DNA from: Marivita sp.
GTDB taxonomy: Bacteria; Pseudomonadota; Alphaproteobacteria; Rhodobacterales; Rhodobacteraceae
Reading direction: 5' to 3'
Length of the DNA: 64,000 nucleotides
NCBI RefSeq assembly: GCF_020055635.1
Contig: NZ_JAIPUT010000005.1
Span: 62,001-126,000 of the forward strand
Shown: in pieces, positions 35,769 to 44,849 of the stretch
Layout: every line of letters begins with the position of its first letter
Numbering within the stretch: the first letter of the stretch is position 1
Translations under genes and position numbers: made by a program
Notes under the pieces: generated by a model
What the model saw: only the letters and a program-made list of their open reading frames with translations
Told to the model about the DNA's origin: nothing
Databases searched by the model: none

Positions 35769-37258
35769 GATGCGACCCAGGAGATGTCGACACTGCGGGA
35801 TGTGATGATGATCAGCAGGATGGTCGCCACGCAAACCCGGCTGATGTTGTCCCTGAGTGCGAAGACGACGGGGTCGTCGCCGATCTTGCCGCGGCTGGCC
35901 CAGGTCCAGCTGCGATAGATCCAGAACATCATGACCGGAACGATCAGCCAGAGCATGAACGGCGTGGCGTAGTAGGCATAGACCGATGTCGAGTTCACGT
36001 ATTGCGCCAGCGTCAGGATGGAAAGGGCACCGTTCGCGATGCCGAAGGTCAGGACCAGTTGCAGTTCCGAGGCGTAGTAGTTTCGCGAAGGCAGCCTGAC
36101 GTCTTCGACTTCCGTGCTGCTGATCCCGTCAAGTTCGATATACCGCTTCATGTAGGCAAGGCTGAGGAAGAAAAAGAGCGAAAAGCTGAGCAGCCACGGG
36201 CTTGGCGCCAGCAAGGTCGCGGCCGACCCCGCGAGGATGCGCACGGTATAGAGTAGCGAAAGCGCAACCACGTCGATGGTCGAAAAGCGTTTGAGCAAGA
36301 ACGTGTATGCCGAGGTCAGGATGGCATAGCCGGTGATCACGACGCCGAAGAGCACGTTCACCAGGATAAACGCCCCGAACACCGCGCTGGCCAACAGAAC
36401 CACTGCGGCCATCAAACCGTGCCTGATCGACAGGTGCCCGGCGGCGAAGGGGCGTTTGTGTTTCGTGGCGTGGCGGCGGTCTGACTGGATGTCGGCGATA
36501 TCATTGATCAGGTAGACGCCGGACGCGCAGAGGCTGAAACAGACAAAGGCCAGAATGCCGGCCACAAGCACGTCGAAATGCATGTATTCATGGGCAAAAA
36601 GGATAGGGACGAAGACAAGAACGTTCTTCGCCCATTGATGCGGGCGCATGGCCTTGATCAGGGCTGCGGCGGTTGTCATCTCCTTGTCGAGCTGGAAGCT
36701 CACGCTGTCTGCGGAACGCTCCATTTCGCGTCTTGCGGCGGGGCTTGGGCTGACAAAGCCGGACTTTTCCGCAACCCGCCAGACGGGAATGTCGGCATCA
36801 CTGTCGCCGAGGTATTCGAACGGCCCCTGCGCCATCTCGCGGATCGCTTCCAGCTTGGCCGCTCCCTTGAGGTTTCGGCCCGGCACGGTTCCGATCACGT
36901 CGTCGAAGAGGCCAAGATGCGCGGCCACTTGGCGCGCGATCGTGATGTCTGTCGCGGTCGCCAAGACGATGCGCCGACCCGAATTGCGCGCGACCCGCAG
37001 GTAGTCAAGGACCTCTTCACGGTATGGAAGCGTCGCGACATCCGGAGCGGCGTTTTCGGCAAGCGACCTCTTGAGCCCGGACAGCCCCCCCGAGACATAG
37101 CCGAGAACCGCATCCCGAAACACCTGCGGGTCGCGCGTGGCCTGGGCCAGCGATTCTTGCGCGATGTCGCCTGCAATCAGGGTTCCATCAAGATCGACGA
37201 ACAGATCGAGCGTGTCGCTTTGGATGGAATTGGAAACGATCTCTGGCATAGTTGTCAT
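35765..37258 (-). CDS. HAD-like phosphatase fused to UbiA family prenyltransferase
   Basis: The 497-residue protein starts with a HAD domain (about 15-200; DLDGTL with D22/D24, later GDSDAD). A UbiA-type membrane prenyltransferase follows (about 215-497) with the metal motif NDIADIQSDRRHATKHKRP and about eight helices. The UbiA half resembles decaprenyl-phosphate phosphoribosyltransferase, and the HAD half would remove a phosphate, so one chain could make a polyprenyl-phosphate pentose. The ATG at 37258 is preferred over 37321. It is coupled to the small transporter gene and divergent from a GT-C gene. Confidence 0.82.
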   Translation of the reverse strand: MTTMPEIVSNSIQSDTLDLFVDLDGTLIAGDIAQESLAQATRDPQVFRDAVLGYVSGGLSGLKRSLAENAAPDVATLPYREEVLDYLRVARNSGRRIVLATATDITIARQVAAHLGLFDDVIGTVPGRNLKGAAKLEAIREMAQGPFEYLGDSDADIPVWRVAEKSGFVSPSPAARREMERSADSVSFQLDKEMTTAAALIKAMRPHQWAKNVLVFVPILFAHEYMHFDVLVAGILAFVCFSLCASGVYLINDIADIQSDRRHATKHKRPFAAGHLSIRHGLMAAVVLLASAVFGAFILVNVLFGVVITGYAILTSAYTFLLKRFSTIDVVALSLLYTVRILAGSAATLLAPSPWLLSFSLFFFLSLAYMKRYIELDGISSTEVEDVRLPSRNYYASELQLVLTFGIANGALSILTLAQYVNSTSVYAYYATPFMLWLIVPVMMFWIYRSWTWASRGKIGDDPVVFALRDNISRVCVATILLIIITSRSVDISWVAS

Positions 37259-37386
37259 TGTACTCACCACGCGCAACAAAACCGCGATAAATGTCGAAAA
37301 CGCCCCTTTTTTGCGACGCAATCGTTAACTTCTTGTCACTGATGTCCTCTTTACGCAGCTTCAACATCAGGAGTGGACAAGCGATA

Positions 37387-39102
37387 ATGGTTAAATCCGG
37401 CCAAAAAGCGACAAATTTCGCAATTTGCTTTGGCGTGTTCGTGGCAGCCGTCCTGTTTCGGGCGGTCGGGGCGGATTTCGGCTTTTTCAACGGCGATGAG
37501 CGGGTGAACGATGCGGCCCGGTTTCTGGCGGGTGAACTGATCCCGACCCAGCACTTCTATCCCCCCTTCTTCAACTACCTGAACGGGCTCGCCTTTGCCG
37601 GGCTGTTTGTCGTTGGCCTGTTCTCGGATCTGTGGTCCGATACCGCCGGGTTCCGCGATGTCTATTTCACGGACCCGACGCCGTTTTATCTCACCGCGCG
37701 ATACGTGACGGCTGTGATCGGGGCACTTTGCGCGCCCCTGTTCTATTCTTCCGCCCGGCGCGTCGGTCTGTCACCGGTCCAGGCGCTGATGTCTGGCGGT
37801 TTTGCCGCGGTCTTCCCGATCGGTGTCTTCATGGCGCATATCGCCAAGGGTGACACCGGCTTGGCAACAGCTTGCCTTGCGGTTGTCTGGGCCTTCCTGA
37901 TGCGCATCGACACGCCGCATGTGCGCCGCTGGGATATCGTCCTTGGAGTGACCGTCGCCTTGGCCTTCGGCTTCAAACAATCCGCGCTGCTGGTTCTGGG
38001 GCCCTTGGCCATGGGCATGATCTTCGTTCTGGCGCGCCGCGAAGGTCCTGCGGCGTCTCTGAAATCCTTCGGGCTGGCACTGCTCGTGCTTCTGGTCCTG
38101 TGGCCGGTCATGAATATCGGCATCCTGCTGGACATCGACGGATTTCTTGCGTTCCAGAAAATCCAGACGGTGATGTCCGTGCGCGAGGAAGACCCGTTCG
38201 GCATCGGGCTTCCGATCACCCTGGCAATCTTCGGAGATGCCGTGACCGGTCTCAATCCGGTGGTTTTCGCGATGTCCGCGGTGGTCCCGTTCTGGCTTGT
38301 CGGCACGGCCTGCAGGCTTGATCTGCGCGACGCGTTGATCGCGATCTGGATCATGAACCTCCTGTCGGTCCTCGCGATTTCCCTGACCGTCGGCACCCGA
38401 CAGCCGGAGCACCTGTTTCTGCCCAACCTCTATATCCAGCTACTGCTGGCGGTTGTGGTCATGATGGACATGCTGCGGGCCTATGTCGGCATCCCGAGGG
38501 TCATCGTCGCGACCGCGGCCCTTGCAGGCTTTGCCATCATGGTCGCTGGTGCGACGAACGTGCTTCAGCAGGCCCTGGTCACCCCGAACGCGACACGCCT
38601 CGTCGCGTTTCTGGACGAGTCCTATCCCGGCGCAAGGGTCCAGACTGGGATCGCCCTGCCGGTTCCGCAGACGGTCGCGGCCCAGCAGATGGAATTCGCC
38701 CGGCTGGATCGACTTGGCGCGAAATACGGCATCGACATGCCCGAGATCGCCGAGGAACGGATCCTGACACACGACGCGGAAAACGCGATTTTCTGGGTGA
38801 ACGTGCCCTTCGTGATGTCGGGGCTGGAAGGTGAAGAAGCCAAGGACGCCGATTTCCCGATGCAACCGCATACCTGGCCAATCCAGCCCGAGGAATGGAC
38901 GCTCGAAACCTGGGTGAAGGACGATTTCGACGTCTTCGTCGTCAATGATTTCGATTATCTTCTGACCAACAGCCGGTCCCCCGACATCCGCCGCTTTCAT
39001 GCCGAACTGCTGTCCCGATGTGACAGGGTGCGCGATTACACCGCGCGCAAGCCGCTGTTTCTGGAATTCGACCTGACGGTGTTCGACTGCTCGGCGTTGT
39101 GA
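37387..39102 (+). CDS. GT-C family (PMT/ArnT-like, GT39/83) glycosyltransferase
   Basis: The 571-residue membrane protein has about ten helices and, in its first periplasmic loop, the acidic motif NGDERVNDAARF expected for GT-C enzymes that use polyprenyl-phosphate sugars. A soluble C-terminal part of about 150 residues follows. The ATG at 37387 follows AGGAG at a long spacing of about 13 nt; the other in-frame starts are worse. Divergent from the UbiA-HAD gene, it could transfer the lipid-linked sugar made and flipped by that pair to an envelope acceptor. Confidence 0.78.
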   Translation: MVKSGQKATNFAICFGVFVAAVLFRAVGADFGFFNGDERVNDAARFLAGELIPTQHFYPPFFNYLNGLAFAGLFVVGLFSDLWSDTAGFRDVYFTDPTPFYLTARYVTAVIGALCAPLFYSSARRVGLSPVQALMSGGFAAVFPIGVFMAHIAKGDTGLATACLAVVWAFLMRIDTPHVRRWDIVLGVTVALAFGFKQSALLVLGPLAMGMIFVLARREGPAASLKSFGLALLVLLVLWPVMNIGILLDIDGFLAFQKIQTVMSVREEDPFGIGLPITLAIFGDAVTGLNPVVFAMSAVVPFWLVGTACRLDLRDALIAIWIMNLLSVLAISLTVGTRQPEHLFLPNLYIQLLLAVVVMMDMLRAYVGIPRVIVATAALAGFAIMVAGATNVLQQALVTPNATRLVAFLDESYPGARVQTGIALPVPQTVAAQQMEFARLDRLGAKYGIDMPEIAEERILTHDAENAIFWVNVPFVMSGLEGEEAKDADFPMQPHTWPIQPEEWTLETWVKDDFDVFVVNDFDYLLTNSRSPDIRRFHAELLSRCDRVRDYTARKPLFLEFDLTVFDCSAL

Positions 39103-39114
39103 CGCGACCCGGTC

Positions 39115-39531
39115 TCAGGTGCGGCGCAGCTTGATCACCACGTTGACGCTGGAAATCTCGGCCCCGTCCGGCGGGCCGGGAATGCGCGCAATCTCGAGCT
39201 CATCCGCAGGGGCGTCGGTCAGGCGGCCTTCGTCTTCCCAGAAGAAATGCGGGTGGTCATGCGTGTTCGTGTCGAAATAGCTGCGCGCGCCATCGACGGT
39301 GACTTCCTGCATCAGCCCGGCATCGCAGAAGGCCCGCAGCGTGTTGTAGACCGTCGCAAGCGAAACCTGCTCTCCGGTGTCCTGAACTGCGGCGAACAGG
39401 CTTTCGGCGGTGACGTGGCGGTTCTTGCCGTCTCCGACCAGAAGAGACGCCAGCGCCACGCGCTGCCGCGTCGGGCGCACGCCGCCTTTTGAAAGCCATT
39501 CAGTTCCGCGCTCGATTGCTGGTGAAGACAT
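39115..39531 (-). CDS. irr: Fur family iron response regulator Irr
   Basis: This 138-residue Fur-family protein has the winged-helix part VRPTRQRVALASLL and VSLATVYNTLRAFCDAGL, and the Irr-type HxHxH metal/heme segment NTHDHPHFFWE (H91, H93, H95). It ends NVVIKLRR, as in Irr of Rhodobacterales. Irr controls iron and heme genes. It is divergent from fabA, an arrangement common in alphaproteobacteria. ATG 39531 fits the family length; a longer reading from 39588 is less likely. Confidence 0.88.
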   Translation of the reverse strand: MSSPAIERGTEWLSKGGVRPTRQRVALASLLVGDGKNRHVTAESLFAAVQDTGEQVSLATVYNTLRAFCDAGLMQEVTVDGARSYFDTNTHDHPHFFWEDEGRLTDAPADELEIARIPGPPDGAEISSVNVVIKLRRT

Positions 39532-39703
39532 ACCGATCCCATTGCGTTGCTGAGGTAATATATAGGGCGCGACGGGGCATTTGTTCAATTAATTTTCCTG
39601 TCGCACCTTGTCTCAGGTCCGCGATGCGGCGGGCTTGCACGGGCGCGGGACCCGGTGATAGAGGGTTCTGGATGTCGCCAACCTACCGGGAGCCTTGTCG
39701 AAC

Positions 39704-40213
39704 ATGACCGATTTTCCAACCAGCTTCGACCGCGATGACCTTCTGAAATGCGCGCGGGGAGAACTGTTCGGGCCGGGCAACGCGCAGCTTCCCGAACCTC
39801 CGATGCTGATGATGGACCGGATCACCGACATTTCCGGCGACGGCGGGGCCCATGGCAAGGGCCATGTCGTGGCCGAGTTCGACATCACGCCGGACCTGTG
39901 GTTCTTCGAATGTCACTTTCCGGGCAATCCGATCATGCCGGGCTGTCTTGGCCTTGACGGTCTGTGGCAGCTGACCGGCTTCAACCTCGGCTGGCGCGGC
40001 TGGCAGGGGCGCGGTTATGCCCTGGGCGTGGGCGAAGTGAAGCTGACGGGCATGGTGCGCCCCGATCGCAAGATGCTGACCTACTACGTCGATTTCACCA
40101 AGGCCGTTCAGACCCGTCGCCTGACCATGGGTGTCGCCGACGGACGGGTCGAGGCGGATGGCGAAACCATCTATCTTGTCAAGGACATGAAGGTCGCCCT
40201 GTCGGAAAGCTGA
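39704..40213 (+). CDS. fabA: 3-hydroxydecanoyl-ACP dehydratase/isomerase
   Basis: FabA makes the cis double bond that starts unsaturated fatty acid synthesis. The 169-residue protein has the active-site segment [20 protein letters not shown] with H71 and D85, matching H70 and D84 of E. coli. The ATG at 39704 gives the family length; a TTG at 39695 is in frame. It is divergent from irr. In related genomes fabB follows directly; here an inverted three-gene module lies between them. Confidence 0.95.
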   Translation: MTDFPTSFDRDDLLKCARGELFGPGNAQLPEPPMLMMDRITDISGDGGAHGKGHVVAEFDITPDLWFFECHFPGNPIMPGCLGLDGLWQLTGFNLGWRGWQGRGYALGVGEVKLTGMVRPDRKMLTYYVDFTKAVQTRRLTMGVADGRVEADGETIYLVKDMKVALSES

Positions 40214-40313
40214 TGGCGCGGACCCGTGTCGTGTCGGTGTCTCTGGAGAAGGTTCGGGAAAACAGTGGCACCGAGGCCCCCAAGAAGAGGTGGCGTGAGG
40301 GAAAGCATTTGCC

Positions 40314-40847
40314 TCAGGAGACCGCCGGTTTCGGGATGTCTCCGTCATCGGCAAGAAGTTCCTCCAGAAAGATGCTGATCAGTTGCGCGCGCCCGTCGAC
40401 GCCGGCCTTGGCATAGATGGAAGACGCCTGCGCCCGTACCGTGCCTTTTGCGGTCCCGCGCAGGGTCGCGATGCTTTCGTTGTCGAATCCCTTGAGCAGC
40501 AGCAGCGCGACGTCGCGTTCGGCGGCGCTCAGGTTCCAGCTGTCGAAAAAGGCTTCGATCACAGTGACCATGTCTCCGCGCGCCGCGCGCAAGCCGGTCT
40601 CGATGTCGCGCATCCGGCTGATGATCTGGCGCAGTTCCCGCATCAGGATCACCACACCGGCGACCAATGCGGCAGCGGCCATCGTTTCGACGAGAAGGTG
40701 GATCTCAAGGATCCGCCCGGCTTCGAGATAATCCGCGATCACGTCCCCGACAAAGAACATCGCACAAAGTGCCTGCGCGAGGATGATCACGGCGAGCAGG
40801 GCTGCTCGCCGTTCCGATTTGCCGAAGAAAACGCGCTGTAATGTCAT
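40314..40847 (-). CDS. Membrane-bound LuxR-type transcription regulator
   Basis: The 177-residue protein has two N-terminal membrane helices (about 14-36 and 48-68), a short helical linker (MRELRQIISRMRDIETGL) and a C-terminal LuxR-type helix-turn-helix (LSAAERDVALLLLKGFDNESIATLRGTA). It is thus an anchored one-component regulator. The ATG at 40847 overlaps the stop of the cytochrome b gene (ATGA), so it is coupled to the PepSY and cytochrome b genes and may sense their redox state. Confidence 0.82.
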   Translation of the reverse strand: MTLQRVFFGKSERRAALLAVIILAQALCAMFFVGDVIADYLEAGRILEIHLLVETMAAAALVAGVVILMRELRQIISRMRDIETGLRAARGDMVTVIEAFFDSWNLSAAERDVALLLLKGFDNESIATLRGTAKGTVRAQASSIYAKAGVDGRAQLISIFLEELLADDGDIPKPAVS

Positions 40848-41416
40848 TCGGTCCGTGCCGTTTCCCGGATGGTCTTGCGTCCCGTCACCATCGCCTTGGC
40901 CAGCGGAACCTTTGTCAGCCAAGTGTCGAACACAATGCCGGCCACATGCAATGCGACAGAGGCGATCAGCCACGCGAACGCCGCTTCATGCATCTCTTCG
41001 ACCCAATCGATGCCGAAAAACCGCATCGTGCCCATCATGTAGCCTGTCACACCCAGGGCGATCAGCGTCAGCCAGAGGTTGTAGACCATCAGCGCACCCA
41101 GCGGGTTGTGCGACAGGTGGATCGGTCTCTGACCTGTCAGGATCGACCGCACATGCGCAACAGCTGCGACCGGGTTCGGCGGGAAGGCCGAGAACCGAGC
41201 AGGGGGTGGGCCGACCAGCCCCCAGAGCAGGCGGATCGCGACGAGGCCCATCGCGGTGTAGCCGACCCATGCATGGAAGGTGGATTCATCTTCCGAAAAG
41301 GCGTTGATCAAGACCGTCAGGGCGACGCCCCAATGGATGAGGCGCACCAGCGGGTCCCAGACGCGGACCTCGCGGGCGCCAGAGCGCCCGCTGGTGGATG
41401 TCACTGTGCCCGCCAT
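40844..41416 (-). CDS. Cytochrome b561-type membrane protein
   Basis: This 190-residue protein has four helices and the heme-ligand histidines of the di-heme cytochrome b561/Ni-hydrogenase b group: RLIHWGVAL, FHAWVGYTAMG and, near the end, HEAAFAW and ALHVAGIVFD. ATG 41416 overlaps the PepSY gene stop by 1 nt; longer readings run through that gene. It should move electrons across the inner membrane to or from a periplasmic partner. Confidence 0.87.
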   Translation of the reverse strand: MAGTVTSTSGRSGAREVRVWDPLVRLIHWGVALTVLINAFSEDESTFHAWVGYTAMGLVAIRLLWGLVGPPPARFSAFPPNPVAAVAHVRSILTGQRPIHLSHNPLGALMVYNLWLTLIALGVTGYMMGTMRFFGIDWVEEMHEAAFAWLIASVALHVAGIVFDTWLTKVPLAKAMVTGRKTIRETARTE

Positions 41417-41673
41417 CACTTGATCTCGAGCTTCATGGGCTTTCCCGTCCGGGCATCGACATAGACTTCGCCCATCTGGTTGTTGCCGACGAAGTAGACT
41501 TCGATCTTGCCGTCTTCCATTTCCGATTTGCGGACTTCGTAGCCCATCTCGGCCAAGGAGGCCGTCACGGCTTCGACGGTGGTGCCAAGCACCGTATCCA
41601 TCGAAAGAGTGGCGGCGAAAGCCTGCGTTGCGAACACGGCGGCGGTGAGGGAGGAGAGTATGATCTTGCGCAT
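41416..41673 (-). CDS. Small periplasmic PepSY-domain protein
   Basis: The 85-residue protein has a Sec signal peptide (cleavage after TQAFA) and one PepSY-like domain ending in GEVYVDARTGKPMKLEIK. PepSY modules often occur next to cytochrome b or ferric-reductase-like proteins. It is the first gene of a coupled set with cytochrome b561 and the anchored LuxR regulator. The molecular role is not known. Confidence 0.85.
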   Translation of the reverse strand: MRKIILSSLTAAVFATQAFAATLSMDTVLGTTVEAVTASLAEMGYEVRKSEMEDGKIEVYFVGNNQMGEVYVDARTGKPMKLEIK

Positions 41674-42065
41674 TGAGAGGTATCCTTTTCCAATCAGGTG
41701 TCTGCGCTCCGGTCATCCGAAGCACGGCCCTGATCTGGCGCATCGACCGCCAAGGCGATATTGGTCTCAGGCTTGTTTGGCTCGAATAAGCGCCTGCTTA
41801 GAGCGCGATTTCGCCGAAGCCACAGGCATGTGTCCCTACACGACGCGCCGGAATGCCCGGCCGGAACTCTCGAAAACTCGAAACCTCCGGCCGTTTCTGA
41901 CGTTGCAGGAAATGGGGTCCGGTCCCGAAGGAAAGCCGCATTTTGCGCAACGCGGGTGGCAGGATGCGCCGAAGTGATCCGGGTGCGGGCACAGGGGCCT
42001 TGGAAACGCTTGCTCCTCTGCGCCAGCTTCCCTACACACGCTTGCAACAATTGTAAGGAGCCGTG
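41674..42065. promoter_or_regulatory. Divergent promoter region of the PepSY module and fabBI
   Basis: This gap of 392 nt separates the minus-strand PepSY gene from fabB. The right end holds the fabB ribosome binding site AAGGAG (5 nt before ATG 42066), preceded by an AT-rich CAACAATTG. Reading frames that cross the gap show no domain or start support. No RNA gene is seen. Confidence 0.5.
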
Positions 42066-43295
42066 ATGCGCCGTGTTGTCGTGACAGGATTGGGAATTGT
42101 TTCGTCCATCGGGAACAATACCGAAGAAGTGGCCGCGAGCCTGAAGGCGGGCCGGTCCGGAATCACCGCAAATGCCGATATGGCAGAGCATGGCTTCCGG
42201 TCGCAGGTGGCCGGGTCGCTTGATCTGGACGTGTCCGAGCACGTGGACAAGCGCACGCTGCGCTTCATGGGGCCGGGGGCGGCCTATGCCCATATCGCGA
42301 TGGGGCAGGCGATTGCCGATGCCGGGCTGACGCAGGACGATGTGGTGAACCCGATGACCGGTCTCATTGCCGGGTCGGGTGGGCCGTCGACCAGCGCGAT
42401 GCTGGCCGCGCACCAGACCGTGCTCAAGACCGGCGGAACCAAGCGGATCGGGCCGTTTGCCGTGCCCAAGACGATGTCCTCGACGGTGAGCGCGAACCTT
42501 GCGACCGCCTACCAGATCAAGGGCATGAACTTTTCGATCACATCGGCCTGTTCGACGTCGCTGCACTGCATCGGCATGGCGGCGCAGCAGGTGGCTCTTG
42601 GCCTTCAGGACGTGATGTTCGCAGGTGGTGGCGAGGAACTGGACTGGACGCTGTCCTGCCTCTTCGATGCGATGGGCGCGATGTCGTCCAAGTATAACGA
42701 CACACCCGAAAAGGCGTCGCGGGCCTTTGATGAAGGGCGCGACGGATTCGTGATCTCGGGCGGCGGCGCGATGGTGGTTCTCGAACCGCTGGAGCGGGCC
42801 TTGGCGCGCGGTGCCACGATCTATGCCGAAGTCACCGGGTTCTCGGCCACATCCGACGGGGCCGACATGGTCGCGCCGTCTGGCGAAGGTGGCGAACGGG
42901 CGATGCGCGGCGCATTGAGAACACTCCCGGATGGCCGCCGCGTGAGCTATATCAACGCCCATGGCACCTCGACGCCGGTGGGGGACGTGGGCGAAATCGA
43001 AGCGGTCCGCCGCGTCTTTGGCGAGGGCGACACGCCGCCTGTCAGTTCGACGAAATCCATGACCGGGCACAGCCAGGGCGCCACAGGTGCACAAGAGGCG
43101 ATCTATTGCCTGCTCGCGCTGCGCGATGATTTCATCATCCCGTCGATCAACGTGGAAACGCTGGACCCGGCGCTCAAACCCGAAGAGATTGCAACCAGCC
43201 TTGTCGAAAACGCCGGGCTGGACACGGTGATGACCAATTCCTTCGGGTTTGGCGGCACCAACGGATCGATGTTGTTGTCGAAATATATGGATTGA
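42066..43295 (+). CDS. fabB: 3-oxoacyl-ACP synthase I
   Basis: This 409-residue KAS I has the full triad: C162 ([10 protein letters not shown]), H299 (NAHGTSTP) and H335 (KSMTGHSQG). It elongates cis-3-decenoyl-ACP made by FabA and is needed for unsaturated fatty acids. ATG 42066 is preferred over GTG 42063 because AAGGAG lies 5 nt upstream. fabI follows 2 nt later. FabA lies 1.85 kb upstream beyond an inverted module, so fabBI must have its own promoter. Confidence 0.95.
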   Translation: MRRVVVTGLGIVSSIGNNTEEVAASLKAGRSGITANADMAEHGFRSQVAGSLDLDVSEHVDKRTLRFMGPGAAYAHIAMGQAIADAGLTQDDVVNPMTGLIAGSGGPSTSAMLAAHQTVLKTGGTKRIGPFAVPKTMSSTVSANLATAYQIKGMNFSITSACSTSLHCIGMAAQQVALGLQDVMFAGGGEELDWTLSCLFDAMGAMSSKYNDTPEKASRAFDEGRDGFVISGGGAMVVLEPLERALARGATIYAEVTGFSATSDGADMVAPSGEGGERAMRGALRTLPDGRRVSYINAHGTSTPVGDVGEIEAVRRVFGEGDTPPVSSTKSMTGHSQGATGAQEAIYCLLALRDDFIIPSINVETLDPALKPEEIATSLVENAGLDTVMTNSFGFGGTNGSMLLSKYMD

Positions 43296-43297
43296 AC

Positions 43298-44089
43298 ATG
43301 GCAGGACAATTGCAGGGCAAGCGCGGCCTCATCATGGGTGTCGCGAACGAACGCTCCATCGCGTGGGGAATTGCCAAGGCGATGGCAGAGGCCGGGGCAG
43401 AGCTTGCCTTCACGTACCAGGGCGACGCATTCGGTAAACGGCTGGAACCCCTGGCGGCCAGTGTCGGGTCGGATTTCATGGTCGATGTGGATGTCACCGA
43501 CGATGCGTCACTTGATACCGCCTTCGACCAGCTGGGCGCGCGCTGGCCGACGATCGATTTCCTTGTCCACGCGATCGCCTTTTCCGACAAGTCGGAATTG
43601 CAGGGCCGCATCCTCAACACCAGCCGGGCCAACTTCAAGACGTCGCTCGATATCTCTGCCTACAGCTTCATCGACGTGGCGCGGCGCGCGCATCCCCTGA
43701 TGGTCGAAAACGGCGGTACGCTGCTGACCCTGACCTATATGGGATCCACCCGAGTGACGCCGAATTACAACGTGATGGGGGTGGCAAAAGCCGCGCTCGA
43801 AGCTTCGGTGCGCTACCTTGCCAACGACCTGGGGCCCGAGGCCATCCGCGTGAACGCCATCAGCCCCGGACCGATGAAAACCCTGGCCGGTGCGGCTATC
43901 GGCGGCGCGCGGAAGACCTACAAGCACACCGACCAGAACGCCCCCTTGCGGTCGAACGCGTCACTTGAGGCAGTGGGCGGCACCGCCGTCTATCTTGCCT
44001 CTGATGCGGGCGCGTGCACCACCGGCGAGATCATCCGCGTCGATGGCGGGTTCCACGTTCTGGGCATGCCGCAATACGAGCATCTGTAA
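43298..44089 (+). CDS. fabI: Enoyl-ACP reductase FabI
   Basis: The 263-residue short-chain dehydrogenase-like enzyme performs the last step of each fatty acid elongation cycle. It has the NADH motif GVANERSIAWG and the FabI signature with Y147, Y157 and K164 (NYNVMGVAK, a Y-x6-K pattern). It starts just after fabB; a TTG at 43292 overlapping the fabB stop is an alternative. The target of triclosan-type inhibitors belongs to this family. Confidence 0.94.
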   Translation: MAGQLQGKRGLIMGVANERSIAWGIAKAMAEAGAELAFTYQGDAFGKRLEPLAASVGSDFMVDVDVTDDASLDTAFDQLGARWPTIDFLVHAIAFSDKSELQGRILNTSRANFKTSLDISAYSFIDVARRAHPLMVENGGTLLTLTYMGSTRVTPNYNVMGVAKAALEASVRYLANDLGPEAIRVNAISPGPMKTLAGAAIGGARKTYKHTDQNAPLRSNASLEAVGGTAVYLASDAGACTTGEIIRVDGGFHVLGMPQYEHL

Positions 44090-44161
44090 CCGCTTGGCGG
44101 CGCAACCACGCGCACGACCCGGATAGGTGAGGCCGGGATCGCACGTCAGGATTTTTCGCGA

Positions 44162-44650
44162 TCAGGCGTTTCGATTGTAGTTCTTGTTCTTCCCGTCGAA
44201 CCACGTGAATGAATACGAGTCGTTCCCGGCGCCATCCCCGCCACTGTGGCCGCCAACGCCGAAGATCCGCAGGTCGTCGCCCTGCCAGTCGAAAAAGACC
44301 GTCCGGTTGGCCGCCTTTTGCGTCTGGTGGTAAATCTGGCAGCCATGCACCGTTTCAGGACGATCACCATGTGGGCCCTGGGCCAAAATGGCGAAGAAGC
44401 GGTCGGCATACTCGTCACACTCGGCCTTGAACTTCGGATGCGGAGTCGTTGTCCCTTCTGGGCAGATCAACACGATCTTGGCATTCGGCCTGGCGCTTTT
44501 CGCCGCCGCCTCCGCTGCCGCCGTGGCATTTTCGCGACTGACATGCTGCGCCTTGGTGATCTTCTTGATGGGCTGCGTATTTGCGCAAAGTGCACAGATA
44601 TCGCCCGTCAACGCATAGGCGCCGCATCCTTCGACCAGACATTGTCCCAT
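44162..44650 (-). CDS. Uncharacterised protein with N-terminal Cys4 cluster
   Basis: I do not recognise this 162-residue protein. Its N-terminus has four cysteines (C4, C9, C19, C22) that could bind zinc. An Ala-rich helical stretch follows (about 40-60), then a domain with CPEGTTTPHPKFKAECDEYADRF and a beta-rich end with FFDWQGDDLRIFGVGGHSGGDG. ATG 44650 has GGAG upstream; longer readings cross the promoter region. It is divergent from the flavoprotein gene, with an inverted repeat between them. Confidence 0.65.
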   Translation of the reverse strand: MGQCLVEGCGAYALTGDICALCANTQPIKKITKAQHVSRENATAAAEAAAKSARPNAKIVLICPEGTTTPHPKFKAECDEYADRFFAILAQGPHGDRPETVHGCQIYHQTQKAANRTVFFDWQGDDLRIFGVGGHSGGDGAGNDSYSFTWFDGKNKNYNRNA

Positions 44651-44700
44651 CTGTTTCTCTCCAGTTGAAATTGATTTGCAGAAAACCTCTGTGGAAGACC

Positions 44701-44715
44701 TTGACGCTACGTCAA
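44701..44715. promoter_or_regulatory. Inverted repeat TTGACG-CTA-CGTCAA
   Basis: This exact 15 nt inverted repeat lies in the divergent gap, 51 nt upstream of the gene at 44650 and 135 nt upstream of the flavoprotein gene. Its 13 nt core TGACG-CTA-CGTCA occurs again with one change (TGACG-CTT-CGTCA) at 45535-45547, before the LOV kinase gene. Such a shared repeat suggests a common operator. The regulator is unknown. Confidence 0.5.
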
Positions 44716-44849
44716 AAGACGATTCCGGGCAAGGAACTCGCTGGACCGATGCCCTTGCACCTTTGCTCCGCGATCCGTCCGATCCCTCCGGCACCGGCGG
44801 AACCCTGCCATCCGGCACACGTTGACCGGCCGAGGGAGACATCTGTCGA

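Noticed and set aside
41761-42066. A possible 101-codon gene between the PepSY module and fabB
   Set aside because: No ribosome site, no recognisable family and it ends on the fabB start; the region is better read as promoter DNA.
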